DNA of 64,000 bases from assembly GCF_000189535.1 (NCBI RefSeq), contig NC_015145.1, positions 310,001 through 374,000 of the forward strand, in the 5' to 3' direction. Made by a program: the position numbers and the translations under genes. The DNA comes from Pseudarthrobacter phenanthrenivorans Sphe3. GTDB taxonomy: Bacteria > Actinomycetota > Actinomycetes > Actinomycetales > Micrococcaceae. Positions 16,337-25,909 of this stretch are shown piece after piece (within the stretch, counting starts at the first letter, position 1; every line of letters begins with the position of its first letter). Under the pieces are notes generated by a model that saw only the letters and a list, made by a program, of their open reading frames with translations, was not told the origin of the DNA and searched no databases.

Positions 16337-17215
16337 ATGACACAAGTAACCGAAAGCCCGGCAGCAGCCGGCACCGCCACCACGGCAGGCGCCCGCGCCC
16401 ATGCCAGGGAGCAGCACGGCAGGACCGTTGGCGCCATGCGTTTCGTGCCGGCTTCTACGGCCCCGGCGCGCCTGACGGAAGGACTGCCCGACGGCGTGTC
16501 CCCCACATGGGCCGAATCCCTGGCCTTCGGCCGCTACACCACCATGGCCCTGGCACGCGGCACCAGGATCCGGCTCACGGACACCGCCGGCGACGCCTGC
16601 GTGCACGCCCTCCTCTACCGCTCCGGAGCCCTGCACGAAAGGCTCAACATCGCGGACACGGTCAAGGTGCCCTGGCAGGCCTACCCCTCCACCGGCCACC
16701 CGCTGCTTTCCGACGCCGGCCGCCTGATGGCCACGATCGTGGCCGATACTTCCTCCCGCCACGACGCCCTGACCGGCGCCACCACGCTGGAGGGAAACAC
16801 GGCAAGATACGGCGCCGGCACCGCCCACAGCGCATCGCCGGCCGCACGCGAACTGCTCACCCTCGGGGCATTGAAGAGCGGCCTGGGACCGAGCGATGTG
16901 GCACCGTCGCTGACCCTCTTCAAGGGCATCAACGTGGACCCCGCCGGGAGCATCACCTTCACCGGAAGCGCCGGGCCCGGTGCCGTCGTCGAACTCCTCC
17001 TCCAACTGGACGCCGTGCTGGTCCTTGCCAATACCGCCCACCCGCTGGACCCGCGTCCGCACTTCACCGGCACCGCCGTGGACATCCTCGCCTGGCACGC
17101 GCCGCAGGACCTGGCGTCACTGGAATCCGGTGCCCTCGCCGGGCCCCTGGCTCCGGAACACCTGCAGGCCCTTCACAACACCGAGCACGACCTGACCGCA
17201 AGGAACGCCCGATGA
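16337..17215 (+). CDS. cgdA: DUF1989 protein 1 (urea-amidolyase-associated protein 1; probable carboxyguanidine deiminase subunit)
   Basis: 292 residues. It is a DUF1989 member of the UAAP1 type, recognised by SRHDALTGATTLEGNTARYG (about 141-159) and its place before a second DUF1989 gene and the carboxylase. In the characterised guanidine pathway, two such proteins (CgdA, CgdB) form the carboxyguanidine deiminase, which releases ammonia and leaves allophanate. Compared with its partner, it keeps His142 and His164 but has Thr149 and Ser166 where the partner has Cys. It may therefore lack a full metal site and be a structural or regulatory subunit. The first roughly 30 residues are Ala/Thr-rich and probably disordered. 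It overlaps the next gene by 4 bp. The symbol is by analogy. Confidence 0.8.
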   Translation: MTQVTESPAAAGTATTAGARAHAREQHGRTVGAMRFVPASTAPARLTEGLPDGVSPTWAESLAFGRYTTMALARGTRIRLTDTAGDACVHALLYRSGALHERLNIADTVKVPWQAYPSTGHPLLSDAGRLMATIVADTSSRHDALTGATTLEGNTARYGAGTAHSASPAARELLTLGALKSGLGPSDVAPSLTLFKGINVDPAGSITFTGSAGPGAVVELLLQLDAVLVLANTAHPLDPRPHFTGTAVDILAWHAPQDLASLESGALAGPLAPEHLQALHNTEHDLTARNAR

Positions 17216-17889
17216 ACACCGCCACCCAAGCCACTTCCGCAGCGGACGCCCGCGCCATTGCCCTCACCTCCGGTGAGGTGGTCCTGGACGAATTTGTCGA
17301 GGCACGCGGCCCGTGGTCCGCCGTCGTCTCCGCCGGTGACGTGCTGACCATCGTGGACCTCGAAGGCAACCAGGCCGTGGACTGCCTGCTGTACGCCGCA
17401 GGCGACACCACAGTGCGCTACTCCGCCGCCGTCACGATCGCAAGCCAGCAGTCGATAGTCCTCACCACGGGTTCCGTCCTGAGGGCGGAAACGGGAACGC
17501 CGCTGATGACCGTTGTTGCTGATGAGGTGGGCGTTCACGACACTATCGGCGGCGCCTGCTCGCAGGAATCGAACACGCTCCGCTATGGCCAGCACACGCG
17601 TGAACAGCACGCCTGCGTGGAGAACTTCCTGATCGAGGGCTCGCGCTGGGGTCTCGGCAAGCGGGACCTGGTGTCCAACATCAACTGGTTCATGAACGTG
17701 CCCGTGGACCCGGACGGTGCCCTGGGCATCGTGGACGGCCTGTCCGCACCCGGCAAGCGCGTTGCCCTGAAGGCGGAGGTGGACACCCTGGTGCTGGTCT
17801 CCAACTGCCCGCAGGTCAACAACCCCTGCAACGGCTTCAACCCCACCCCTGTCCGCATGATCGTCACCCGGCCGGAGGCTGCGCTGTGA
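17212..17889 (+). CDS. cgdB: DUF1989 protein 2 (UAAP2; probable carboxyguanidine deiminase subunit)
   Basis: 225 residues from ATG at 17212, overlapping the previous stop by ATGA. It contains VHDTIGGACSQESN and EQHACVENF. His109, Cys116, His133 and Cys135 are good candidates for metal ligands or catalytic residues of the DUF1989 fold. With its partner it should convert carboxyguanidine, made by the next enzyme, to allophanate and ammonia. This is established for the guanidine-degrading homologues and inferred here. It overlaps the carboxylase by 4 bp (GTGA), so the subunits and enzyme are likely made in fixed ratio. Confidence 0.82.
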   Translation: MNTATQATSAADARAIALTSGEVVLDEFVEARGPWSAVVSAGDVLTIVDLEGNQAVDCLLYAAGDTTVRYSAAVTIASQQSIVLTTGSVLRAETGTPLMTVVADEVGVHDTIGGACSQESNTLRYGQHTREQHACVENFLIEGSRWGLGKRDLVSNINWFMNVPVDPDGALGIVDGLSAPGKRVALKAEVDTLVLVSNCPQVNNPCNGFNPTPVRMIVTRPEAAL

Positions 17890-20800
17890 ACACCTTTGAC
17901 ACCCTCCTGATCGCAAACCGGGGCGAGATTGCCTGCCGCATCATCGAGTCCGCGAAGAAGCTGGGACTGCGGACCGTCGCCGTGTTCTCAGAGGCCGACC
18001 GGGGCGCCAAACACGTCCGGCTGGCAGACGAAGCGGTGCTCCTGGGGCCAGCGCCGGCCAAGGAGTCCTACCTCCGCGCGGACGCGCTGCTCGAGGCCGC
18101 CAGGTCCACGGGCGCCGGCGCCATCCATCCCGGCTACGGCTTCCTCTCCGAGGATGCCGCGTTCGCCGAAGCCGTTGAAGCAGCCGGGCTGGTCTTTGTA
18201 GGACCCACCCCCGAACAACTCCGCACCTTCGGCACCAAGCACACAGCGCGCGACGCCGCCCGGGCGGCCGGAGTGCCGATGATCGCCGGATCCGGGCTGC
18301 TGGAGGACGTGGACGCTGCCGTCGCGGCCGGCAAGACGATCGGTTTCCCGCTGATGCTCAAGGCCACCGGCGGTGGCGGCGGGATCGGCATGACCGTCTG
18401 CCGCACCGAGGCCGAACTCGCCGATAGCTTTCCCCGTGTCGCCCGCCTGGCCAGTGCCAGCTTCGGCACCGCCGGGGTTTTCGCGGAGCGCTATGTGGAG
18501 AACGCCCGGCACGTGGAAGTCCAGGTCTTCGGCGACGGCGAAGGCCGGGTGGTCAGCCTCGGCGACCGGGACTGCTCCCTGCAGCGCCGCCACCAGAAAG
18601 TCCTCGAGGAAGCCCCCGCCCCGGATCTGCCGGCGGAACTTCGGGAGGAACTGCACCGCAGCTCCCGCGCCCTCTGCGCCTCCCTCAACTACCGCTCCGC
18701 CGGCACGGTCGAATTCGTCTATGACCCCGCCCGCCGCGAAGCGTCCTTCCTCGAAGTCAACGCCCGGCTCCAGGTTGAACACCCGGTCACCGAGGCCGTC
18801 ACCGGCGTGGACCTGGTGGAGTGGATGCTCCGCCTGGCCCAGGGCGGCAATGAGGCGGAAACTGTCCTTGAAAACGTGCCGGACGGCCTGCCGGTGACCG
18901 GCCACGCTGTGGAAGCCCGCGTTTATGCCGAGGACCCGGCCCGCGGGTTCCAGCCCAGCGCCGGTACCGTGACCAATGCGGTGTACCCGGTTGCGGCGGA
19001 AGCGAGGGTGGATGCGTGGGCCGAAACGGGCACCGAGGTGTCCACCAACTACGACCCCCTCCTGGGCAAGATCATTACCTCCGCTGCAAGCCGGGACGAG
19101 GCCTTCGACAAGCTGGCCGCGGCGCTCGCCGGCACCCGGATGGATGGAATCGAAACCAACCTCGGGATGCTCCGCGCCGCCACAAGGCTGGATGACGTCC
19201 GCCGAGTCCAGCACTCCACCAGCACGCTGGACAGCGTGGGGGATCCCGAGCCGCGGATCACAGTGGACCGCCCCGGACTGCAGACCAGCGTCCAGGACTG
19301 GCCAGGCCGTACGGGGCTGTGGCAGATCGGCGTCCCGCCGAGCGGACCCATGGACGATCTCTCCTTCCGGCTGGGGAACACCGCCCTTGGCAACCCCGAA
19401 GGCGCCCCCGGCCTGGAGTTCACCATGACCGGCCCCAGCCTCACCTTCACCCACGCCACCACGGTCTGCATCACCGGCGCGGAAGCAACAGTGACAGTGG
19501 ACGGCACGGAGGTCCCGGCTTGGACTCCGGTGACGGTGACTGCGGGAGGAACACTCGACGTCGGCACCGCCGGCAGCAAGGGACTGCGCGGCTACATCCT
19601 GTTCCAGGGCGGCCTGGACATTCCTCAGTACCTGGGCAGCGCGTCCACCTTCACCCTGGGCCAGTTCGGCGGGCACGCCGGGCGGGTCCTGCGCGCCGGC
19701 GACGTACTGCGTGCAGGGACCCCAGCCGGAAAGGCACCCACGGCAGCAGTCCCGCTGGACAGCCGCCCTGCCCTAACCTCCACCTGGGAACTCACCGTCA
19801 CGGAAGGCCCGCACGGTGCACCGGAGTTCTTCCAGCGGGAGGACATCGAGGAGCTGTATGACTCCGAGTACGAGGTCCACTTCAACTCGGCCCGCACCGG
19901 CGTCCGGCTCATAGGGCCCAAGCCCCGCTGGGCCCGGACCGACGGCGGCGAGGCAGGCCTGCACCCCTCCAACATCCACGACACCGCGTACTCCGTGGGA
20001 GCCCTGGACTTCACCGGCGATACCCCCATCCTGCTCGGTCCCGACGGGCCCAGCCTGGGCGGCTTCGTCTGCCCGGTCACCGTGGTGACGGCCGACCGCT
20101 GGAAGCTCGGCCAGCTCCGGCCGGGGGACAAGGTCCGGTTCGTGCCCATCAAAGCCAGCCACGCGCCGTCGGCCAAGGACCTGGGACCGGGCCGGCAACT
20201 GGTCCTGCCCGGCGACGCCGGCTGGTCCGGGGACCTTTCCATCGCCGCCGCTGCTGCGCCGCCGCTGCGGACGGTGCGGGGGGATGGCGACGACGGCGTG
20301 CTGGGCCGGGTGCCGGAAGGTTCCGGCCGGCCTGCGGTCACCTACCGCCGCTCCGGCGACGACAACCTGCTGGTTGAGTACGGCGAGATGGTGCTGGACC
20401 TCGGGCTCCGCGCACGGGTGCACGCACTGCACCAGCACCTCGAACAGCTCCGGGTGCCCGGCATTGTGGACCTTACCCCTGGAATCCGGTCACTGCAGAT
20501 CAAAGTGGATCCCTCGGTGTTGTCTACCAAACGGCTCCTGGACCAGGTCCAGGAGATCGAGGCAGCCCTTCCCGCAAGCTCCGAACTGGTGGTTCCCAGC
20601 CGCACCGTCCGGCTGCCGCTGTCCTGGGACGATCCCGCCACCCGCGAGGCGATCGAACGCTACATGGCCGGCGTTCGGGATGATGCCCCCTGGTGCCCCT
20701 GGAACATCGAGTTCATCCGCCGCATCAACGGCTTGGATTCGGTCAACGACGTCTTCGATACCGTCTTCAACGCCGAATACCTGGTCCTCGGACTGGGCGA

Positions 20801-21611
20801 CGTCTACCTCGGCGCCCCGGTGGCCACCCCACTGGACCCGCGGCACCGCCTGGTGACCACCAAGTACAACCCGGCCCGCACCTGGACCCCCGAGAACGCG
20901 GTGGGCATCGGTGGCGCGTACATGTGCATCTACGGCATGGAAGGCCCCGGCGGCTACCAGTTCGTTGGCCGCACCACGCAGGTCTGGTCGCGCTACGCGG
21001 ACTCCGCCCCGTTTGAGCCAGGATCGCCGTGGCTGCTGCGCTTTTTCGACCGGATTTCCTGGTACCCGGTCAGCCCCGAGGAACTCCTGGACCTCCGCGC
21101 CGACATGGCAGCCGGACGGGGCCGCGGAGTAGAGATCGAGGACGGCACCTTCTCGCTGGCCGAACACGAGGAGTTCCTCGAGGAGAACCGCGAGTCCATC
21201 GCACTGTTCCGCGAGAAGCAGGGCGCAGCATTCGCCATTGAACGGCAGGCATGGGCCGACGCCGGCGAGTTCGACCGTGCCGACGCGCTGGCCGCCGTGG
21301 TGGTGCCGGCGGCAGACGAGGTAGTGGTTCCGGACGGCGGTTCCCTGGTGGCCGCACCATTCGCAGCAAGCGTCTGGAAAGTGGATGTGGCGGAAGGCGA
21401 GCTCGTGGCCAAGGGCCAGCCGCTCGTGTCGCTCGAAGCGATGAAGATGGAAACGGTCCTGGCGGCGCCGTGCGACGGCGTGGTGCTGCGGGTCCTGCCC
21501 GCCGCCGGTTCGCAGGTGGTTGCGGGAGAAGCAGTGGTGGTCCTGGGAAGCGTGGCTGCGGGACCCGGGTCCGTGGCCGAAGCACACGAACTGGAAGAGG
21601 CAGCAGTATGA
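17886..21611 (+). CDS. Urea-carboxylase-type enzyme, probable guanidine carboxylase
   Basis: 1241 residues, GTG start at 17886. The domains in order are: biotin carboxylase (about 1-450: IANRGEIACRII, ATP-grasp ATGGGGGIGMT, FLEVNARLQVEHPVTE); a KipA-like half of the carboxyltransferase (about 455-780: RPGLQTSVQDWPGR, GPDGPSLGGFVCP); a KipI-like half (about 815-1080: LLVEYGEMVLDLGLR, TPENAVGIGGAYM); and a C-terminal biotinyl domain with EAMKMET, biotin Lys at 1187. It carboxylates urea or guanidine using ATP and bicarbonate. The two DUF1989 genes upstream point to guanidine as the main substrate. The residue that separates guanidine from urea enzymes could not be placed with certainty. Overlaps on both sides are 4 bp. 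Confidence 0.9.
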   Translation: MNTFDTLLIANRGEIACRIIESAKKLGLRTVAVFSEADRGAKHVRLADEAVLLGPAPAKESYLRADALLEAARSTGAGAIHPGYGFLSEDAAFAEAVEAAGLVFVGPTPEQLRTFGTKHTARDAARAAGVPMIAGSGLLEDVDAAVAAGKTIGFPLMLKATGGGGGIGMTVCRTEAELADSFPRVARLASASFGTAGVFAERYVENARHVEVQVFGDGEGRVVSLGDRDCSLQRRHQKVLEEAPAPDLPAELREELHRSSRALCASLNYRSAGTVEFVYDPARREASFLEVNARLQVEHPVTEAVTGVDLVEWMLRLAQGGNEAETVLENVPDGLPVTGHAVEARVYAEDPARGFQPSAGTVTNAVYPVAAEARVDAWAETGTEVSTNYDPLLGKIITSAASRDEAFDKLAAALAGTRMDGIETNLGMLRAATRLDDVRRVQHSTSTLDSVGDPEPRITVDRPGLQTSVQDWPGRTGLWQIGVPPSGPMDDLSFRLGNTALGNPEGAPGLEFTMTGPSLTFTHATTVCITGAEATVTVDGTEVPAWTPVTVTAGGTLDVGTAGSKGLRGYILFQGGLDIPQYLGSASTFTLGQFGGHAGRVLRAGDVLRAGTPAGKAPTAAVPLDSRPALTSTWELTVTEGPHGAPEFFQREDIEELYDSEYEVHFNSARTGVRLIGPKPRWARTDGGEAGLHPSNIHDTAYSVGALDFTGDTPILLGPDGPSLGGFVCPVTVVTADRWKLGQLRPGDKVRFVPIKASHAPSAKDLGPGRQLVLPGDAGWSGDLSIAAAAAPPLRTVRGDGDDGVLGRVPEGSGRPAVTYRRSGDDNLLVEYGEMVLDLGLRARVHALHQHLEQLRVPGIVDLTPGIRSLQIKVDPSVLSTKRLLDQVQEIEAALPASSELVVPSRTVRLPLSWDDPATREAIERYMAGVRDDAPWCPWNIEFIRRINGLDSVNDVFDTVFNAEYLVLGLGDVYLGAPVATPLDPRHRLVTTKYNPARTWTPENAVGIGGAYMCIYGMEGPGGYQFVGRTTQVWSRYADSAPFEPGSPWLLRFFDRISWYPVSPEELLDLRADMAAGRGRGVEIEDGTFSLAEHEEFLEENRESIALFREKQGAAFAIERQAWADAGEFDRADALAAVVVPAADEVVVPDGGSLVAAPFAASVWKVDVAEGELVAKGQPLVSLEAMKMETVLAAPCDGVVLRVLPAAGSQVVAGEAVVVLGSVAAGPGSVAEAHELEEAAV

Positions 21612-23455
21612 ACGCCGCGACCCCCGGCCCCGCCACTAAACGGGTCAAGGCTGCGCTCGCGGCCCTGGAAACTGTGGACCGCCCGGAAATCTGGATCACC
21701 CTCCGCGGTGCAGATGACCTGCTCACTGAGGCTGCCGCCATTGACGCAGCCGTGGCGGACGGCGCCCGCCTCCCGCTGGCCGGGATCCTGCTCGCCGTCA
21801 AGAACAACGTTGACGTCGCAGGAATCCCCACCACGGCGGCGTGCCCCGGGTTCGCGTACCTTCCGGAGGAGGACGCAGAGGCAGTGGCACGGCTCCGGGC
21901 TGCCGGTGCCCTGGTGCTGGGTGCCACCAACCTGGACCAGTTCGCCACCGGCCTGGTGGGCACGCGCAGCCCGCACGGCGCGGTCCGCGATTCCCGCCGC
22001 CCGGACCACATTTCCGGCGGCTCCAGCTCCGGTTCCGCAGTGGCTGTGGCCCTGGGCCTGGTGGACATCGCCATCGGGACGGACACGGCAGGATCAGGCC
22101 GGATTCCGGCCGGACTGCAGGGAATCGTGGGCATCAAACCCACCCTTCACGTCGTGTCTACAGCCGGCGTGGTGCCCGCCTGCCGGTCCTGGGACGCGGT
22201 CACGATCTTCGCCCGCGAGCTCTCCACCGCCGAACTCGCCATGGGCGTGATGGCCGGCGGAGCGCGGTCCTGGCCGGCGGACATCCGGTTGGCGGCTCCG
22301 GAGAAGCCGCGCGTTGCGTACCCGGCAGCACTGCCGGCACTGCCGGAGGCCTGGGCTGCAGAGTTCCAGCGCAACGTCGCCCGGCTTAGGGAAACGGGAG
22401 TGGAGGTGGAGGCCATCGCCTTCGATTCCTTCCTCGAAGCTGCCCGGCTGCTGTACGACGGCGCGCTGGTGGCGGAGCGTTACGCCGCCGTCGGCCATTT
22501 CCTGGAGAAGTACGACGGCGGCACGGACGGCCAGGCGGGCATCGACCCCACCGTGGAACGCATCATCCGCAAGGCAGGCGCCGTACCCGCCCACCGCTAC
22601 GTCAACGACACCGCGAAGCTGGAGGAACTGAAGCGAAAGGCGATGGCACAGCTTGAAGGATTTGACGCCCTGCTGATTCCCACCGCCCCGTTCCACCCCA
22701 CCCTTGCCGAGGTGGCTGCCGACCCGGTGGGCGTGAACTCCCTGATGGGTACCTACACGAACTTCTGCAACCTGTTCGACCTGTGCGCCGTTGCGGTCCC
22801 CGCCGGCGAGGTGGACGGCGCGCAGTTCGGGCTGACCGTAGTCGGCCGGACGTTTGACGACGCCGTGGCCGCGGACGTTGCCCGCCTGCTGGAGGCAACC
22901 CCGGAGGCTCCCGCCCTCTTCGCCGGGGGAGCCTCGCCGGCGGCCGGCCGCCCTGGTGCCGGCCCGTCGTCGTCCGCTCCCTGGCCTGTGGCTGCAGGCG
23001 CACCCGCAGTACCACTGGTGGTGGTCGGCGCGCACCGCAAGGGGCAGCCGCTGGCCCCGCAGCTCGAAGCGCTCGGCGCCGCGTGGGACGGGCCGGTGCG
23101 GACGGCGGCCAGGTACCGGATGGTGGCCCTTGATTCGGTGCCGCCCAAGCCTGGCGTGTACCGCTCCGACGACGGCGCGGAGCTGGTGGGTGAGCGGTGG
23201 CTGGTGTCGGAGGCGGGGCTGGGCACATTCCTGGCCGCACTGCCCGAACCCATGCTGCTCGGGTCCATCGAGCTGGCAGACGGTTCCAGGGCTGTGGGCT
23301 TCGCCTGCGACGCCGTGGCGGCTGCCCAAGGCGAGGACATCACACACTACGGCGACTGGCTGGCAGCCAAGGACCAGCCGAGCCAGTCGAAGAGCCTGTG
23401 GCAGAACCTCGGGGATGTGGCACTGGCGGGCTTCAGCAGGGGCGAGCGCACCTGA
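21608..23455 (+). CDS. atzF: Allophanate hydrolase
   Basis: 615 residues from ATG at 21608 (ATGA overlap with the carboxylase). The N-terminal amidase-signature domain carries catalytic Lys65 (AVKNNVDVAG) and the Gly/Ser-rich loop SGGSSSGSAVAV with GTDTAGSGRIPAG, the Ser-cisSer-Lys triad. A separate C-terminal domain (from about 465: VVVGAHRKGQPL, GVYRSDDGAELVG) matches the second domain of AtzF, which finishes allophanate breakdown. Between them lies a Pro/Ala/Gly-rich linker (about 440-460). The product is ammonia plus carbon dioxide, completing nitrogen release from guanidine or urea. It is the last gene of the operon and is convergent with the next hydrolase. Confidence 0.92.
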   Translation: MNAATPGPATKRVKAALAALETVDRPEIWITLRGADDLLTEAAAIDAAVADGARLPLAGILLAVKNNVDVAGIPTTAACPGFAYLPEEDAEAVARLRAAGALVLGATNLDQFATGLVGTRSPHGAVRDSRRPDHISGGSSSGSAVAVALGLVDIAIGTDTAGSGRIPAGLQGIVGIKPTLHVVSTAGVVPACRSWDAVTIFARELSTAELAMGVMAGGARSWPADIRLAAPEKPRVAYPAALPALPEAWAAEFQRNVARLRETGVEVEAIAFDSFLEAARLLYDGALVAERYAAVGHFLEKYDGGTDGQAGIDPTVERIIRKAGAVPAHRYVNDTAKLEELKRKAMAQLEGFDALLIPTAPFHPTLAEVAADPVGVNSLMGTYTNFCNLFDLCAVAVPAGEVDGAQFGLTVVGRTFDDAVAADVARLLEATPEAPALFAGGASPAAGRPGAGPSSSAPWPVAAGAPAVPLVVVGAHRKGQPLAPQLEALGAAWDGPVRTAARYRMVALDSVPPKPGVYRSDDGAELVGERWLVSEAGLGTFLAALPEPMLLGSIELADGSRAVGFACDAVAAAQGEDITHYGDWLAAKDQPSQSKSLWQNLGDVALAGFSRGERT

Positions 23456-23468
23456 CTCTTAGTGGAAG

Positions 23469-24319
23469 TCAGGCCTTGAAGTACTCGGAGATATCGGTCA
23501 CCAGTTCCTCCACGGCCGCCGGGATGGAACCGTGGAATCCCTTGGGTGAAAGCTCGTAGGTGCTGCCGGGGACGGCCGCGTGGAGCCGCTCTGCCGTCAC
23601 CTTGTAGTAGCTGGGGCTCTTGCCGCCGGCCATGAAGTGAGTGTTGGCGGGGAGCACGCTGAAGTCCCGGGCATGGTCCGCTTCGTCGTAGGCGGCGCGC
23701 AGTTCACCGACGCCGCTGGGCATGACTTCCTGGAACATCCGGTTCACTTTGGTCCGGGACAGCAGCGCCATCAGCCCGGCAAGCACGGGCTCGGGGATCC
23801 GGGCCATCGCGGATCCGGGTTTTGTGGCCTTCTTCATGTGGGCCAGGGCGTGCCCCACCCTGCCCTTGTTCACGGCGTCCTCGAACCCGTCGAGCCAGCG
23901 GGTGTCGATGCTGCCGTCGATGTTCACGGCGGCGTCGTACACCGCGAGTTTGTCCGGAACGTATCGGCTTCCGGTGAACTCCTGCACGGCGTTCAGGGCG
24001 ACGGATCCGCCCAGGCTGTGGCCCAGGATGTTCCGTGCTCCGGTAGCGTCCAGCACTGTCCGGACGTCCTCGATCTCGGTGGCCATGGAGTAGCCGGCGG
24101 GCTGTTCTGAGGAGCTGCCACGGCCCCGGCGGTCGTAGACGTCCACGGCCCAGCCCCCGCCCAGGCCCTTTGCCAGCGCCACTGAAAACGGCCGGTAGAT
24201 CAGGGCAGTCAGGAATGCACCGCCGATCAGCAGCACCCGGCGGTCGCCCGGCGCGTCCGCGGTGCCGTAACTGTACAAAGCCAGCCGCCGTCGTGCGTTG
24301 GAAGTAGCTGTTCTTTCAC
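23469..24319 (-). CDS. Alpha/beta hydrolase, apparent 1-nt frameshift near the 5' end
   Basis: Most of the protein is intact in one frame: YDRRGRGSSSEQPAG, nucleophile elbow GHSLGG, AVYDAAVNIDG and a C-terminal GFHGS with the triad His. The natural start, however, lies in another frame. GTG at 24319 (or 24322) opens a peptide reading VKEQLLPTHDGGWL. This would join LYSYGTADAPGD if one base were added in the A run at 24277-24279 (T run on the coding strand). The start is supported by TAGGAT at 24326-24331, 6 bases upstream, giving a leaderless mRNA. The paralogue at 12944-13780 has the matching TPDGG block at its N-terminus. A sequencing indel is more likely than a true pseudogene. Substrate unknown. 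Confidence 0.75.
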
Positions 24320-24325
24320 CACCCC

Positions 24326-24366
24326 ATCCTAGGCAGGAGCGATGCGTCCTCCCCGCCCGGTAAACT
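24326..24366. promoter_or_regulatory. Back-to-back -10 elements of the hydrolase and lysS
   Basis: TAGGAT (minus strand, 24331-24326) precedes the hydrolase GTG by 6 bases. TAAACT (plus strand, 24361-24366) precedes the lysS GTG by 8 bases. No ribosome site is seen on either side. Both transcripts probably begin at or next to the start codon. Confidence 0.5.
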
Positions 24367-24374
24367 TGTGGATT

Positions 24375-25907
24375 GTGACTTCCCAAAACACCCCCTCGCC
24401 CAAGAACGCCCCGGAGCCGCTGGACGCCAGCGAGCAGATGCGGATCCGCATGGAGAAGCGCGCCAAACTGATTGAGCGCGGCGTTGAGGCGTACCCGGTG
24501 GGCGTGGAGCGGACGCACTCCCTCGCTGAGATCCGCGAAAAGTACGCGCACCTCCAGGCCGATGACACCACGGGGGACATCGTGGGCGTCACGGGCCGCG
24601 TCGTGTTCATCCGCAACACTGGCAAGCTGTGCTTCGCCACCCTCCAGGAGGGCGGAACAGACGGCAAGGGCACCCGCCTGCAGGCCATGCTCAGCCTCGC
24701 CAACGTGGGTGAAGAAGCGCTCGCGGACTGGAAAGCGCTGGTCGACCTCGGGGACCACGTCTTCATCAAGGGCGAGGTCATTTCCTCCCGCCGCGGCGAG
24801 CTCTCCGTGATGGCAGAATCCTGGTCCATGGCCTCCAAGGCGCTGCGCCCGCTGCCGGTGCTGCACGCGGACCTGAACGAGGAAACCCGCGTCCGGCAGC
24901 GCTACGTGGACCTGATGGTGCGCGACGAAGCCCGCGAGATGGTCTACACCCGCGCCGCCATCACCCGCTCCATCCGGGAGACGCTCTTCCGCCACAACTA
25001 TGTTGAGGTGGAAACCCCCATCCTGAACCTGGTCCACGGCGGTGCCCTTGCGCGCCCCTTCGAGACGCACATGAACGCCTTCGACCAGAAAATGACCCTG
25101 CGCATCGCCACCGAGCTCTACCTCAAGCGTGCGGTGGTGGGCGGCATCGACCGCGTCTACGACATGGGCCGGGTGTTCCGCAATGAGGGCGTGGACTCCA
25201 CCCACAGCCCGGAGTTCACCACCCTTGAGTGCTACGAGGCGTGGGCTGACCAGTTCGTCATGGCGGAGCGGATCAAGGAGATCATCCTCGACGCCGCTGA
25301 TGCCGTGGGTGCCGGCCGTGTCCTGCAGACCGAAGCAGGGGAGATCAACCTCGACGGCGAGTGGGAATGGCTGGCCGTGTATCCGGGGCTTTCCGACGCC
25401 GTTGGCCAGGAAGTCACCCCTGACACTCCGCTTGAGGTGCTCCGGGAAATTGCCGAAAAGCACGAGGTCAAGGTGGACCCGAAATGGGACGCCGAGAAGC
25501 TGGCTGTTGAACTGTTCGGCGAGATCGTTGAACCCACCCTGCTGAACCCCACCTTCGTCTACGACTACCCGCCCTCCGCCCAGCCGCTGGCCCGGCCGCA
25601 CCGCGAGGACGGCCGGCTGATCGAGGCCTGGGACCTCATCATCGGCGGAATGGAACGCGGCACGGCCTTCTCCGAACTCATCGACCCGGTCATCCAGCGC
25701 GAACGGCTCACCGAGCAGTCCCGCCACGCTGCCGCGGGCGACGACGAGGCCATGCAGCTGGACGAGGACTTCCTGCGCGCCCTCGAGTACGGTGCGCCTC
25801 CCATGGGCGGTATCGGGCTGGGGATCGACCGGTTGGTGATGCTGTTCACCGGTGCGGGCATCCGCGAGACCATCCTCTTCCCGCTGCTCAAGCCCGAAGG
25901 ACACTGA
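24375..25907 (+). CDS. lysS: Lysyl-tRNA synthetase, class II
   Basis: 510 residues from GTG at 24375. It charges tRNA-Lys in the cytoplasm. An OB-fold anticodon-binding domain (about 60-170, VTGRVVFIRNTGKLCF) precedes the class II core with motif 2 (VFRNEGVDSTHSPEFT) and motif 3 (GIGLGIDRLVML). The start was chosen because a TAAACT -10 hexamer lies 8 bases upstream and the residues from VTSQNTPS fit the family. The ATG at 24342 is upstream of that promoter element. The start of the lysS-lsr2-clpC block is conserved in actinobacteria. A small membrane-protein gene follows after 2 bases. Confidence 0.95.
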   Translation: MTSQNTPSPKNAPEPLDASEQMRIRMEKRAKLIERGVEAYPVGVERTHSLAEIREKYAHLQADDTTGDIVGVTGRVVFIRNTGKLCFATLQEGGTDGKGTRLQAMLSLANVGEEALADWKALVDLGDHVFIKGEVISSRRGELSVMAESWSMASKALRPLPVLHADLNEETRVRQRYVDLMVRDEAREMVYTRAAITRSIRETLFRHNYVEVETPILNLVHGGALARPFETHMNAFDQKMTLRIATELYLKRAVVGGIDRVYDMGRVFRNEGVDSTHSPEFTTLECYEAWADQFVMAERIKEIILDAADAVGAGRVLQTEAGEINLDGEWEWLAVYPGLSDAVGQEVTPDTPLEVLREIAEKHEVKVDPKWDAEKLAVELFGEIVEPTLLNPTFVYDYPPSAQPLARPHREDGRLIEAWDLIIGGMERGTAFSELIDPVIQRERLTEQSRHAAAGDDEAMQLDEDFLRALEYGAPPMGGIGLGIDRLVMLFTGAGIRETILFPLLKPEGH

Positions 25908-25909
25908 CC

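Noticed and set aside
24320..25904. Minus-strand open frame fused to the 23469-24319 hydrolase, giving an 811-residue ORF
   Set aside because: The upstream part is the antisense of lysS, has no homologous segments and lacks a ribosome site. The real hydrolase begins near 24319.
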